This document shows positions 19,191 to 28,885 of a stretch of 64,000 bases of DNA, piece after piece. Position 1 is the stretch's first letter, and the number at the start of each line of letters is the position of its first letter. Where the stretch lies: contig NZ_JBFEFI010000002.1 of NCBI RefSeq assembly GCF_040717535.1, positions 682,001-746,000 of the forward strand, read 5' to 3'. Both the position numbers and the translations under genes were made by a program. The notes beneath the pieces are model-generated. The model saw only the letters and a list, made by a program, of their open reading frames with translations. It was not told the origin of the DNA and did not search any database. Origin of the DNA: Thalassoglobus sp. JC818. Lineage in GTDB: Bacteria; Planctomycetota; Planctomycetia; Planctomycetales; Planctomycetaceae.

Positions 19191-20502
19191 ACTTAGTCGA
19201 AGATGTCTCGCGATGGCGGCATCTCTTTGTCTTGTGGCAAGTGTCAGTGTTGCGGAAGACGGTGTTCCGGACTTGCTTGATCGAATCAATGATGAGCACG
19301 CACGCAACGTTGTCGATCTTTGGACGTATAACGACATTGCAAGTGCTCGAGAAGAAGCTCAGAAAGAAGACAAGCCAATATTTGTCACGTTTCGATGTGT
19401 TCCGTGTCGCGACTGTGCTGGGTTCGACGCTGAGGTGGCACAAGGGAGCGAAGTGATTGCTGAGTTCGCACGTGAACACTTCATCCCCGTTCGACAGGTC
19501 GAGATGAAGACAGTCGATCTGGATCAGTTTCAGTTTGACTACGATCTCAACTGGGCAGCGATGTTCATCAACGCTGACGGAACGGTTTACGCTCGATACG
19601 GAACACAGAGCGAAGAAGGGGCTGATGCTTACAACTCGATTGCCGGTTTGAAGAAAACGATGGAGCGAGTGCTTGAGCTTCATAAGAACTATCCCGAAAA
19701 CCGTGAGCTGCTTGTTGAAAAACGCGGTCCCAAGAAGGAAACACGGTCAGCACTTCAGCTCCCCGGGATGGATCACGCAGCAACGCTCGAGGGGCTCACG
19801 ACTCGGCAGAACTGCATTCATTGTCACATGATCCACGATGCAGAGAACCGTGCTGCGCAGCGAGAGGGAACGTTCAACAATGATCGATTGTGGAGATATC
19901 CGCTTCCGCAAAATATCGGCCTGTCGATTGTGCGTGATGACGGTCGTCGGATTGAGTCGATTGCTGAAGGGACTCCAGCTGCCGAAAGTGGGCTGGTCGC
20001 CGGGGAAGAGATTGAAGCGATTGAAGGTCAGGTCATCACTTCGATCGCTGACATGCAGTTCGTTCTCCATCAACTCCCGAATGAAGATGTCAGTCTGACA
20101 GTGACCGGAAGTCGTTCAGGCGATCACCAGTTGTCTCTTAAGAAGGGGTGGAAGAAAACAAATCCTTCGTGGCGTGGATCGCTGTATTCCGTTTCACCGA
20201 ACATTCGAACCTGGGCTCCACCGGCTGAAGACTCTGCGCGTTCTGATTTTGGTATTCCGGAAAATGAAGGGCTGCTTGAAGTCAAATTCATCAACGGAAC
20301 GACTGCTGGAGGAAAGGCAGTCAAAAAAGCTGGCGTCCACGTCGGCGATTTCATCATCGCGATGGATGGCAAACCGCTGCCATTGACGACTCCAGAGTGG
20401 CAGCTCGCTTTGAAACTCAACTACAGTGTCGGCGATACCGTGCCTCTGACTGTTCTCCGCAACGGAAAACGAATTGACGTTGAAGTGGAACTGGTTGAAT
20501 AA
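19183..20502 (+). CDS. Secreted thioredoxin-like protein with CxxCH motif and two PDZ domains
   Basis: A 439-aa exported protein (signal CLAMAASLCLVASVSVA). Order: thioredoxin-like domain with REEAQKEDKPIFVTF and a Cys-rich active site RCVPCRDC near residue 71; a haem-type CIHCH motif near residue 210; a PDZ domain at about 235-310 (GTPAAESGLVAGEEIEAIEG); a second PDZ-like domain at about 355-435 (KKAGVHVGDFIIAMDGKPL). The ATG at 19183 has GGAG 7 nt upstream and overlaps the end of the propeller gene. It may be a periplasmic redox or haem protein that docks partners by PDZ; the function is not known. Confidence 0.75.
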   Translation: MNELSRRCLAMAASLCLVASVSVAEDGVPDLLDRINDEHARNVVDLWTYNDIASAREEAQKEDKPIFVTFRCVPCRDCAGFDAEVAQGSEVIAEFAREHFIPVRQVEMKTVDLDQFQFDYDLNWAAMFINADGTVYARYGTQSEEGADAYNSIAGLKKTMERVLELHKNYPENRELLVEKRGPKKETRSALQLPGMDHAATLEGLTTRQNCIHCHMIHDAENRAAQREGTFNNDRLWRYPLPQNIGLSIVRDDGRRIESIAEGTPAAESGLVAGEEIEAIEGQVITSIADMQFVLHQLPNEDVSLTVTGSRSGDHQLSLKKGWKKTNPSWRGSLYSVSPNIRTWAPPAEDSARSDFGIPENEGLLEVKFINGTTAGGKAVKKAGVHVGDFIIAMDGKPLPLTTPEWQLALKLNYSVGDTVPLTVLRNGKRIDVEVELVE

Positions 20503-20794
20503 GAATGCGCGGATCGGTCGCGGATGAGAGGGATCGAACGTTGCGGCAGGTCGGCATTGCCATAAACTGAAGCAGTCTGAAAGCTGGAATTGGAATTGTT
20601 GAACGATTTCGACGACGATTCCGGTTCCCGGACTGTTTGCATTTTTTTAGAACGGATTTCACAAACGCGCACGAACACGTCAGCGGTGTGTTGATTCACC
20701 TCTTGCGGAGAATCGAACATTCCCAAGTTCTCATGGATTCTGAGACACGGTGATTGCTGAACGTGTGTGGCGTGTTACTTCCCATTGATCACGG

Positions 20795-23700
20795 ATGAGT
20801 TATTCCATGCAGTTGCTACGGATTGCCAAATGGTGTTGTGCCTTCACCTTTTGGTGGACCATTTCTTTTTCCACAGTCCTGGCTCAGCCGAACGATACTC
20901 CGGTTCCTCCGAGTGGAGTCCAGGATCCGTCCGGGATGTCGGTCTCTCGCGAGATGATCGACGCGCTCCGCAGTCGGATCGAAGGTTCTGCCGATCTGAC
21001 GGAAGAGCAGAAAAAATCGGCTCTGGAGAATCTGGACAAAGCAACGCTGAGTCTGGCTGCTGCTAAAGATTTTGCAGCGAGAGAAAAGCTCGCCAAGGAT
21101 TCGCTGGAGAGTATTCCTGAACGACGAGCGAATCTTCAGGCTGAGCTTGAACGCGCGCAGAAGTTGTCTCCCGAGACGCCCAGCGACACTCTGGAGCTTC
21201 CCGAGTTGGAACAGGCCCTTGCGGTCAAGAACAGCGAACTGGTTCAGGTTCAGTCACGCATCGACAAGTTAAAAGCGGCGATCGATGACCGGACTCAGCG
21301 ACAGCGAACCATCAAAGATCGACTCGTCGCCATCCCGACGGAGCGAACCGAACTCCAGACCGAACTGAGCCGTTTTGCAGAGGTGGATCAGTCCAATCTC
21401 ACCGAGATGTCCAAGTATCTCGCGCTCCTTGCAGCTCGGCAGAAACTGGACGCTGAACCGACTGCCCTGCAGGAAGAGTTGGCGTTAAGCAATGCAGAAG
21501 AAGCGAACAACCTGCTTCGGCTCGAACAGCAGAAAGAGTTGTTGCGCGTCGAAATTCTGAAAGCGGAAGTGACCAAGTTTTCCCAGCAGGTCAATCGAGC
21601 ACGGCGTTCCAATGCGCGGAACCGGCTCAATCTCGCCAAGGAACAGGCGAACGCAGCGAAAGAAGCCGACGAACCGTGGAGTATCGCCCTGGCTGACGTC
21701 TATTTCCGTACGGCAGCGATCATTGAGACCGAACTGGAAGTTCAGACCAGCCAGCAGGAAGTTGAACGCGAATTGACCGAAGTCGATCAACAAATTTCTT
21801 CGCTGAAAGAGGAATTTGAGCAGCTTCAAAGTCGTGAAGACCGAACCGGAACAAGCCAAAGCTTTGGAATTCGACTTCGCCAGCAGCGCTCGTTGCTCCC
21901 TTCTCCGAGTGTTCTTCGTAGTGAAGCACTCCTGCGCAATGAAGACTACGAAGAAGCGTATCTCGACTTCTTCGACTACCGCGAAGAACGGAATAAGCTG
22001 GACGAAGTTGAAGACGAGATCAACGCGATTCTGGGAAAAGTGCCAGCCAACGACAATCTCGACACAGATGAGCGAGAGGCAATTGCGAAAGAGATTCGCA
22101 CCGCATTTCTCGACCAACGTGATGCCCTCAACGCGGTGATTGTCGCATTCGATAAGAAAATCGACAGTCTCGAAAGCTACGATGCAGCCCAGAACTCGTT
22201 CGCGAATCTGAGTGAACAGTTTGCGGAATATATCGACGAGCGTGTCTTGTGGATTCGCAGCCACGATCCAATCACTCTCAGAGGTCTGACATCAGATGTC
22301 GCGAGTCTGCATGTGTTGGCCGATCGAGGAAACTGGTTGGCCTTCTTCGATCAGATTCGAGGTGATTTTCAGAAGAACCCCACGCTCTACTTCGTCGCAC
22401 TCTTGCTGTGGGTAGTTCTACTTTTCACACGACGCCGACAAACTGAACGCATTCTGCAAACTGGAAAGAAAGCAGCGAGTCGACTCAATCTGTCGATGAA
22501 GCCGACCATTCAATCGTTGCTGATGACACTCAGTAAGTCTGCGGTAGTGGGGGCTCCGTTTCTGTTTCTGGGCTGGCGGCTTTCGAATGCTTTCGTCATC
22601 GATTCCAACCCGCAGGCGCTGCATCAATTTGCGACGCTCGGAAAAAACCTCATTATCGTTGGCAGTATCGTCACGTTTTTAGAGTTTGTTCGAAACGTCA
22701 GTCGGCCATCCGGGCTGGGCATCTCTCACTTCGGCTGGTCCAAAGATGCCTGCAAAGTCTTGAACTGGCAGACGAACGAGCTGATCTTCTTCGTCGTTCC
22801 GTTGACTGTGGTCATCGCGATCCTTGATGCCTGGAAAACCGTGGGTGATACGGAAACAATTGTTCGGTTGATCACGATCGGCGCGTATTTAATCTTGGCG
22901 GCGAAGCTGTATCGATTGACGAATCCGCACAACGGAATCGCCACGATGTGGTCGCAGCCATCTTCAGATGGATGGTTGGATCGGTTCCTGCGGATCTTTC
23001 ACGTTCTCGCTATCGCGTTTCCGATCGGTATGTCGTTGTTGACTGCGATGGGGTTTTATTACGCGACGCACCGCATCACGATGGATCTTCTGGAGACGAT
23101 CGCGGTCTTCTTCTTTGTCGTGTTCTCACGGGCAATCATGTTCCGGTGGTTGGCTCTCCGGCAGCGTCGTCTGGCTCTGGAAGAATCTCGGTTACGTCGA
23201 GCTGCAAAAACGAAATTGGAAGAGGCTGGAGCTTCGGTCGCTCCAGAGACGGAGGAGCAGAAATCGAATCTTGCGGAAGTCAGCTCGCAGACTCGCAGAC
23301 TGTTGAACACGACGTTGACGATCATGTCGATCTTCATCATCTGGAACATTTGGAGCGATGTCTTACCAGCGCTTCAGTACTTCGATCAGTGGACTCTCCC
23401 GGGGACCGAACTCGGGCTGCCGAGTCTTGTGTCTGCGCTATTCATTGCTGCATTGGCAGCGACTGCGGCGAAGAACGTTCCCGGTTTGCTGGAGATCACT
23501 CTGCTCGAATGGTTACCGCTCGAGAAGTCGAGTCGCTATGCGATCGGGGCCATTACGCAGTACTTGATTGCCATTTTCGGGGTCCTTCTCGTCAGTGCTC
23601 AACTTGATATCGGTTGGGAAAAAGTCCAATGGCTGGCGGCAGCTTTGACGTTCGGTCTCGGCTTCGGTTTGCAGGAAATTTTTGCCAATTTCGTTTCAGG

Positions 23701-24298
23701 TTTGATCATTCTGTTCGAACAACCGGTTCGACTGGGTGACATCGTAACCATCGATCAAATTTCCGGATCGGTGACCAAGATTCGAATTCGTGCGACGACG
23801 ATCACTGACTGGGATCGGAAGGAATACATCGTCCCGAACCGCGAGTTTATCACCGGGAAATTGTTGAACTGGACGTTGACCGACTCGACTAATCGAATCG
23901 TGATTGAAGTCGGGGTTGCGTACGGCTCCGATCCCGAACTCGTCCAACGGATTATTCTGAAGTGTGCCGAGAACCATCCGCGACTTCTTCGAGAACCGCC
24001 GCCCGTGTGCGTGATGGACCGCTTCGCTGACAGTTCGTTGAACTTCACGTTGAGAGGTTTTCTGCCGAATCTTGAGTTTCGTCTGCTGACGATTCATGAG
24101 TTGCATGTAGCAATCAATAATGAGTTCGCCAAGGAAGGAATCGAGATTCCGTTCCCACAACGCGATCTGCACGTTCGGTCTACGGTCAATCTTCCGATCG
24201 AAAATCGATTGCCTCAGGCGATTGAAGTTCCAGCATCAGTTCCAAGATCGGGTGTCGAGGTGGTGGACGATCCGGAATCGAACGGGGAAGCATCATGA
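20795..24298 (+). CDS. Large mechanosensitive channel, MscK/MscS family
   Basis: A tension-gated efflux channel of 1167 aa. An N-terminal signal sequence precedes a long periplasmic coiled coil (about residues 45-420, e.g. LAAAKDFAAREKLAKDSLES). Several membrane segments follow, then the MscS pore and beta domain at about residues 955-1060 (GLQEIFANFVSGLIILFEQP, RLGDIVTIDQISGSVTKI) and the C-terminal alpha/beta part (LHVAINNEFAKEGIEIPFPQ). The size and layout match MscK/KefA and YbdG-like giants. The stop overlaps the next start as ATGA. Confidence 0.9.
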   Translation: MSYSMQLLRIAKWCCAFTFWWTISFSTVLAQPNDTPVPPSGVQDPSGMSVSREMIDALRSRIEGSADLTEEQKKSALENLDKATLSLAAAKDFAAREKLAKDSLESIPERRANLQAELERAQKLSPETPSDTLELPELEQALAVKNSELVQVQSRIDKLKAAIDDRTQRQRTIKDRLVAIPTERTELQTELSRFAEVDQSNLTEMSKYLALLAARQKLDAEPTALQEELALSNAEEANNLLRLEQQKELLRVEILKAEVTKFSQQVNRARRSNARNRLNLAKEQANAAKEADEPWSIALADVYFRTAAIIETELEVQTSQQEVERELTEVDQQISSLKEEFEQLQSREDRTGTSQSFGIRLRQQRSLLPSPSVLRSEALLRNEDYEEAYLDFFDYREERNKLDEVEDEINAILGKVPANDNLDTDEREAIAKEIRTAFLDQRDALNAVIVAFDKKIDSLESYDAAQNSFANLSEQFAEYIDERVLWIRSHDPITLRGLTSDVASLHVLADRGNWLAFFDQIRGDFQKNPTLYFVALLLWVVLLFTRRRQTERILQTGKKAASRLNLSMKPTIQSLLMTLSKSAVVGAPFLFLGWRLSNAFVIDSNPQALHQFATLGKNLIIVGSIVTFLEFVRNVSRPSGLGISHFGWSKDACKVLNWQTNELIFFVVPLTVVIAILDAWKTVGDTETIVRLITIGAYLILAAKLYRLTNPHNGIATMWSQPSSDGWLDRFLRIFHVLAIAFPIGMSLLTAMGFYYATHRITMDLLETIAVFFFVVFSRAIMFRWLALRQRRLALEESRLRRAAKTKLEEAGASVAPETEEQKSNLAEVSSQTRRLLNTTLTIMSIFIIWNIWSDVLPALQYFDQWTLPGTELGLPSLVSALFIAALAATAAKNVPGLLEITLLEWLPLEKSSRYAIGAITQYLIAIFGVLLVSAQLDIGWEKVQWLAAALTFGLGFGLQEIFANFVSGLIILFEQPVRLGDIVTIDQISGSVTKIRIRATTITDWDRKEYIVPNREFITGKLLNWTLTDSTNRIVIEVGVAYGSDPELVQRIILKCAENHPRLLREPPPVCVMDRFADSSLNFTLRGFLPNLEFRLLTIHELHVAINNEFAKEGIEIPFPQRDLHVRSTVNLPIENRLPQAIEVPASVPRSGVEVVDDPESNGEAS

Positions 24299-25212
24299 AA
24301 AATGCACTGATTGCGAATTCTCGTGGGGAGGATGCGATGGCCTTGGCCACGAGGCGATGGGCTGTGGTGTGCTTGCTGATCGCTCTTATCACAACAAGTC
24401 GCGGTCAAGCTTGGGGAGAAGAACGTACGTCAAAGCAGCGAGCTTTGTTCGAAACATTTCTCTCCGAGTTCGTCTCTGTTCGTCCCGGTGAGGAAGGATT
24501 CCCCGACTCATTGAAAGTGGAGAGTCTTGCTCAAGATGATTCGAAAGATCCTCAGACAATTGTGATCCCGTTTACGAATCCGTTTCAGATTTCCAAATAT
24601 GAGGTTTACCAGGATCTCTACGAAGCTGTGATGGGAGAGAATCCAAGTCGCTGGAAGGGACCAAGAAACTCTGCGGAACGAATATCACACGAGGATGCTG
24701 TCGAGTTCTGCACGCGATTGACGAGTATTCTCCGCGAGGAAAATCTGATCGGGGAGACACAGGTCGTCCGCCTGCCGACTGAAACGGAATGGCTCTATTG
24801 TGCCAAGGGAGGCACAAATACGGCTTACAGCTTTGGTGACAATCCGCGATTGGATGGGGATCAGGGAACCCAAGCGAGCAGGCTCGATGACTATGCGTGG
24901 CACACCGGAAACGCGGCGGGAAATGACCCTGCTGTGGGTGTGCTGAAACCGAATCTTTTCGGGCTTTATGACATCCATGGATATCTGTGGGAATATTGTC
25001 TCGACGATTGGACGCCCGACTTTCCCGGAGGTCGAACGACCCAGGATGGCCTCTTTCGTTCCAGCACTTCGACGGAAGTCACGATTCGGGGTGGCTCCTG
25101 GAAAGATCCCTATTCGCTGCTGAGGCTGAAGACGAGGAAGCCGTTTCCTAAAGCTGGGGGCGATGATGCTGTCGGATTCCGCTGCGTTCTGGTCGAGGCA
25201 CGTGCGAGATGA
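24295..25212 (+). CDS. FGE-sulfatase-fold (SUMF1-like) secreted protein
   Basis: A 305-aa protein with a signal peptide and the formylglycine-generating-enzyme fold: FQISKYEVYQDLYEAVMGEN, VVRLPTETEWLYCAKGG, GLYDIHGYLWEYCLDDW and VTIRGGSW. The two active-site cysteines of true FGE, expected shortly after RGGSW, are missing (KDPYSLLRLKTRKPF). It is therefore probably a structural or binding member rather than a sulfatase activator. It overlaps the channel gene by ATGA and has GGGGAAG before the start. Confidence 0.85.
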   Translation: MKNALIANSRGEDAMALATRRWAVVCLLIALITTSRGQAWGEERTSKQRALFETFLSEFVSVRPGEEGFPDSLKVESLAQDDSKDPQTIVIPFTNPFQISKYEVYQDLYEAVMGENPSRWKGPRNSAERISHEDAVEFCTRLTSILREENLIGETQVVRLPTETEWLYCAKGGTNTAYSFGDNPRLDGDQGTQASRLDDYAWHTGNAAGNDPAVGVLKPNLFGLYDIHGYLWEYCLDDWTPDFPGGRTTQDGLFRSSTSTEVTIRGGSWKDPYSLLRLKTRKPFPKAGGDDAVGFRCVLVEARAR

Positions 25213-25481
25213 ATTGGAGTCCGGACGAGGAAGACTTCGAAGGCTCTTACTCAGATGAATTCTCAGAGGGAGAATGGGCTGAGGATTCTGCTGATGATGA
25301 ACTGACAGTTCCATGCACCGGATGCGGCAGTCCGATCTACATCGATGCAGATGTTTGTCCGGTGTGCGGGGAATTCCAAATCGACACAGCGCCTCGACTC
25401 GCTCGAAAACCTGCTTGGTATATCGTTCTGGGAATTGCGGGAGTGATCGCGACGATTTCCGCGATGCTGTTTATGTTTTGA
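25209..25481 (+). CDS. Small zinc-ribbon membrane protein
   Basis: A 90-aa protein with an acidic N-terminus, a zinc-ribbon (CTGCGSPIYIDADVCPVCGE, two CxxC pairs) near residues 36-55 and one C-terminal membrane helix (WYIVLGIAGVIATISAMLFM). It overlaps the preceding gene by ATGA and closes this operon. The function is unknown. Confidence 0.75.
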   Translation: MNWSPDEEDFEGSYSDEFSEGEWAEDSADDELTVPCTGCGSPIYIDADVCPVCGEFQIDTAPRLARKPAWYIVLGIAGVIATISAMLFMF

Positions 25482-25526
25482 CAGTTTACGTTCTGAAGAT
25501 GTTTAGCACGTAGACGTCTCGCTGTT

Positions 25527-27848
25527 TCAGATTTCGATGCGTGCCCAATAGAGACGATTCGTGTCGCCGTGTGCGCGGAAGCCTTCCAGCATGGTGCGGA
25601 TTGATGGTTTCACGAAGTCGCGATAAGCAGGGCGAGAGCGGGAGTTGAGCCGGATTTCGCAGCGCTGACTGAAATCGAAAACGTCAGGAGACAGCCAGAC
25701 TGTCGCTCCATGTGCTGGAACGTTGACGTAAATCGTGCCGCCGGGTGAAACGCGACCGGAAAAAACTTTTGGACGCGGACTGGACCAGATATCTTCCGGA
25801 AAGAGTTCGTCTTTCATTCCGCGTGCTTCGACCCAATAGAATTGATTCTCGGAACTTCTCAGGCTGGAAGCTTCCCACTCTGATAATTCGCTCAGTGCTG
25901 GTCTTCGCGTGAATTGCATCCACTCGAAGATACGCTCCTGCTCTTCACCGTACGACTCGTAACCGCGAGCTTTGTAGTCACAGTAGGTGACGTCATGCCC
26001 GCGCGACATCATGCTGTTCAACGGAATCGCGTTCGCGTCGAGTGTGTTTCGATCACGTTCTCCACTCACGATGTACCAGCTGGTGTGAGGAGCGTTTTCG
26101 TCGTAGTAGTTGCAGATTCGACTGCACTGACCGGTGATCGGCACGATGCCTGCGAACCAGTCGGGCTGAGACATTCCGAGATCGAAGCAAAGATCTCCTC
26201 CCATGCCATGACCGGCCAGGAAAATTCTGTCGGAGTCGATGCGGCAGCGCTTTCGGATGTCATTGATCGCGTTCAGCACCGTTTGGTGTGACCGAGTATT
26301 TCCATCGTATACGGTTTCCGATTCTTCAGCATATTCTGGGGCGATGACGATATATCCGCGTCGTTGAGCCCATCCGGTGTTCTGACCATCGCCTGCCCAC
26401 CAGTGGATTTCGTCTTCACACGTTCTCCCCGCACTCCGCAGAACCACGAGCAGCGGGTAACGGCTGTTTCGCGAATACTCCGGAGGGAGGATGACGGAGT
26501 AAGTTTCGGGCTCTGTCGATTCAGGATTGTTGATGACCTGCTGTGTGACTACGCCGGGCTGAACAACTGGCGGTTCAAGCGGAGGAGGGAGCAGCGAAAG
26601 CATCGTCGTCAGTCGATCGATGCCGACATACTCAAGTGACTGAAGCTGTTCGACGAGATGATCATCCTGAACGGGATCGTTTGTGTTTCTGAGGATTTCC
26701 AGCACTATGAATCGAGCTTTCCACAGCGAGATTGCTTCTTCAAGATCGACGACCGCATTGGACTCTCCGATCACCCATCCGGAATAAGCCAGGGCCAGTT
26801 TCTGATCGGGGGTGAGCGTTTCGTCTTGAGTCGCTCGAAGGAAGGGAGTGAGCCGATCGATGGTGTCGTAGTGCAGTTCATCGATGAGTTGTGACTTCAG
26901 CGGACGAAGGGCGGCGGCCTGTTCGTCTTCAATCTCAGCTTGCAGCATGTCCAGCATGATCACGACTTGATCTCGATCGCGAATCGCCAGTTCATACTCC
27001 CGGACCACATCCTGAGACTTTCGGTACACGCTGGCGCTCACGCGGTCTTGCGAAACCGTTTGGGCAATCGAATAAGCAAGTCGATGCTGGCCGGCTTCCC
27101 GGCGACGATCGAGCTCGTTGATCGCTGCTTGAGCGAGGGATTCTTCGAGATAGGTTTGAGTCGTCTCAGCCCAGTCCTGCTCGTCGGGAAAATCGGCTGC
27201 GATGTCGGAGAGTGCCTGTTTCGCTTGTCCGAACATTCGTCCTTGGGCGTAGAAAGTGACGATCGCTTTCCGATCACGGACGTCGGTCGGATCGGAAACC
27301 TGTTCGATCAAGGATTGGACGACCTCCGACGGAATTGTTTTCGTGTCGAGGCAGTACTCCCATTGGTGCGTCAGTCCCTCAACTTTGACGTAATCAGGTC
27401 GCAGCTGTGTGATGCCCTGAACGATCGGTACGCTTCGATCCGACGATTGCAGAATGACCGTCCGCCAACCGGATCGATCGAATGGTTCGATGCTTGTGAA
27501 TCCGCCGACCAGCGATGGACCGGTTCTGCGAGAGGAACGCTTTTGCGGAATGTCGAAAGTGACCAGCCGGGCGAGATCATCATCTTCGAGGACGTCGCCT
27601 TCGATATTCTTCCGATGAACGAAGAAGCGGCGGACTCCGTCATCGACCATCCAGTATGCGTCGATGCGTCCGACGATGGTCGTATTTCTTGCGATGGTGG
27701 CAGTGTTCAGCCCGGGGACCTGAACGGCAGTTCCGCTCAGTCGAATTCCATTTTTGAGTGTGACTTCATCTGCATTGATGGAGCTGCCGAAAAGTCCGAT
27801 CAAGCACGCGATGACTGGCAGGCATGTTCGGACTTGAATGCTGAACAT
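25527..27848 (-). CDS. Secreted alpha/beta-hydrolase homologue lacking the serine
   Basis: A 773-aa exported protein (signal TCLPVIACLIGLFGSSINA). The N-terminal half is helical and of unknown type. The C-terminal half, from about residue 440, resembles PHB-depolymerase/esterase-like hydrolases: YPLLVVLRSAGRT, GYIVIAPEY, then RIFLAGHGMGGDLCFDLGM and GIVPITGQC. The elbow reads G-H-G-M-G, with Gly in place of the nucleophilic Ser (nt 26195-26215). It is likely non-catalytic, or uses another residue. It stands alone, divergent from the sigma-factor operon. Confidence 0.8.
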   Translation of the reverse strand: MFSIQVRTCLPVIACLIGLFGSSINADEVTLKNGIRLSGTAVQVPGLNTATIARNTTIVGRIDAYWMVDDGVRRFFVHRKNIEGDVLEDDDLARLVTFDIPQKRSSRRTGPSLVGGFTSIEPFDRSGWRTVILQSSDRSVPIVQGITQLRPDYVKVEGLTHQWEYCLDTKTIPSEVVQSLIEQVSDPTDVRDRKAIVTFYAQGRMFGQAKQALSDIAADFPDEQDWAETTQTYLEESLAQAAINELDRRREAGQHRLAYSIAQTVSQDRVSASVYRKSQDVVREYELAIRDRDQVVIMLDMLQAEIEDEQAAALRPLKSQLIDELHYDTIDRLTPFLRATQDETLTPDQKLALAYSGWVIGESNAVVDLEEAISLWKARFIVLEILRNTNDPVQDDHLVEQLQSLEYVGIDRLTTMLSLLPPPLEPPVVQPGVVTQQVINNPESTEPETYSVILPPEYSRNSRYPLLVVLRSAGRTCEDEIHWWAGDGQNTGWAQRRGYIVIAPEYAEESETVYDGNTRSHQTVLNAINDIRKRCRIDSDRIFLAGHGMGGDLCFDLGMSQPDWFAGIVPITGQCSRICNYYDENAPHTSWYIVSGERDRNTLDANAIPLNSMMSRGHDVTYCDYKARGYESYGEEQERIFEWMQFTRRPALSELSEWEASSLRSSENQFYWVEARGMKDELFPEDIWSSPRPKVFSGRVSPGGTIYVNVPAHGATVWLSPDVFDFSQRCEIRLNSRSRPAYRDFVKPSIRTMLEGFRAHGDTNRLYWARIEI

Positions 27849-28315
27849 TGTGGCTGGACCTCACGAGTGGAAAGTGTCACGTCTCTTAAGCAGAACCCTG
27901 TCCGAATTCTCGTCCCTGTGCTGGCGAGCGAATGACTCAAAGTCGGTTTCTCGCGGGATTACGGACAGGCAGTTGCAAGTTGCTCTCTCGCGCTTATCGA
28001 CTCCATCTTTCCGCCACATCGTCATTAATTCCAGTACTTTTGTTCCATTTGAATGGAACGGCTGCAATGTTCGGAATGTTCAACTGAGGCAAAGTGAAAC
28101 GGTTCCAACGATCGCACAAACCGGAGGAAATTGTCTTGCTGATGGAGCGGAGTTGGACTCGGGTTAGACAATTTGCATTCTTTTCGGGAGGTTTTAAGTG
28201 GTTTTGCAGTAGCTGTTTACGACGCAATCGTGTGCAGCCTCGACGGAAAAGTGGGAGATTGTTTCAATAATCATCGATGTGAATTCATCTTACTGGGTGA
28301 TGAAGGTCTTTGTTC
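27849..28315. other. Divergent control region before the ECF sigma operon
   Basis: This 467-nt gap between the hydrolase homologue (minus) and the sigma gene (plus) holds no convincing gene. At 28042-28059 lies a perfect inverted repeat, GTTCCATT-TG-AATGGAAC, followed by two GAATGTTC-like boxes (28066-28081). It is a candidate regulator-binding site. Confidence 0.45.
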
Positions 28316-28864
28316 GTGCATTCCAATGAGTCAAAACAACTTGATTCGGCGTTGTTGACGTCTTGGTACACGGAGTTTTCGCCCCGGATTCGCGTGTTTC
28401 TGGTGGGGTTGCTTCGTGACTCTGCGGTTGCAGAGGAAGCACTTCAGATGACATTTGAGAAAGCCTTGACCGAAGGGGGAGTCGTCCAAGCGGGGGCGGA
28501 GAAAGCGTGGTTGTTCCAAGTCGCTTTTAACGAAGCGATGCAACTCCGTCGACGGCGGGAGACCCAGAAGCGAGCCTATTCCGCGGTCGGTAAGACGCTG
28601 TCAGCGCGGGACGAGGGTCAACCCTTCGATCAAATTCTCACCGATGAGCGAGTCAGTAGTGTGAAGGCAGCGATTGAGACTCTGCCAGAGAAATATCAGA
28701 ACATTGTGGAACGCCGAATTTATCGAGAGCAGACCTTTCAGCAGATCGCGGATGAGTGCGAATTGCCGCTGGGAACAGTCCTCTCTCAAATGCAGACAGC
28801 CCTAAAACTGCTGCACGAACGATTGAAAGAATACGAGAGTCTCGACGCATCGAGACATAGTTGA
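28316..28864 (+). CDS. ECF-type RNA polymerase sigma factor
   Basis: A 182-aa sigma-70 family protein with only regions 2 and 4. Region 2: RIRVFLVGLLRDSAVAEEAL and AWLFQVAFNEAMQLRRRRE. Region 4: AAIETLPEKYQNIVERRIY and the helix-turn-helix TFQQIADECELPLGTVLSQM. GTG at 28316 is 9 nt after GAAGG and is preferred to the TTG at 28310. The gene directly precedes a putative anti-sigma gene in one operon, suggesting surface-stress or developmental signalling; the stimulus is unknown. Confidence 0.9.
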   Translation: MHSNESKQLDSALLTSWYTEFSPRIRVFLVGLLRDSAVAEEALQMTFEKALTEGGVVQAGAEKAWLFQVAFNEAMQLRRRRETQKRAYSAVGKTLSARDEGQPFDQILTDERVSSVKAAIETLPEKYQNIVERRIYREQTFQQIADECELPLGTVLSQMQTALKLLHERLKEYESLDASRHS

Positions 28865-28885
28865 TTGGATAACGAACGAACTCGC

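Noticed and set aside
27966-28000. A CAAGTTGCTCT fragment as a seventh repeat copy
   Set aside because: Only about 11 bases match one end of the element; the other blocks are absent.
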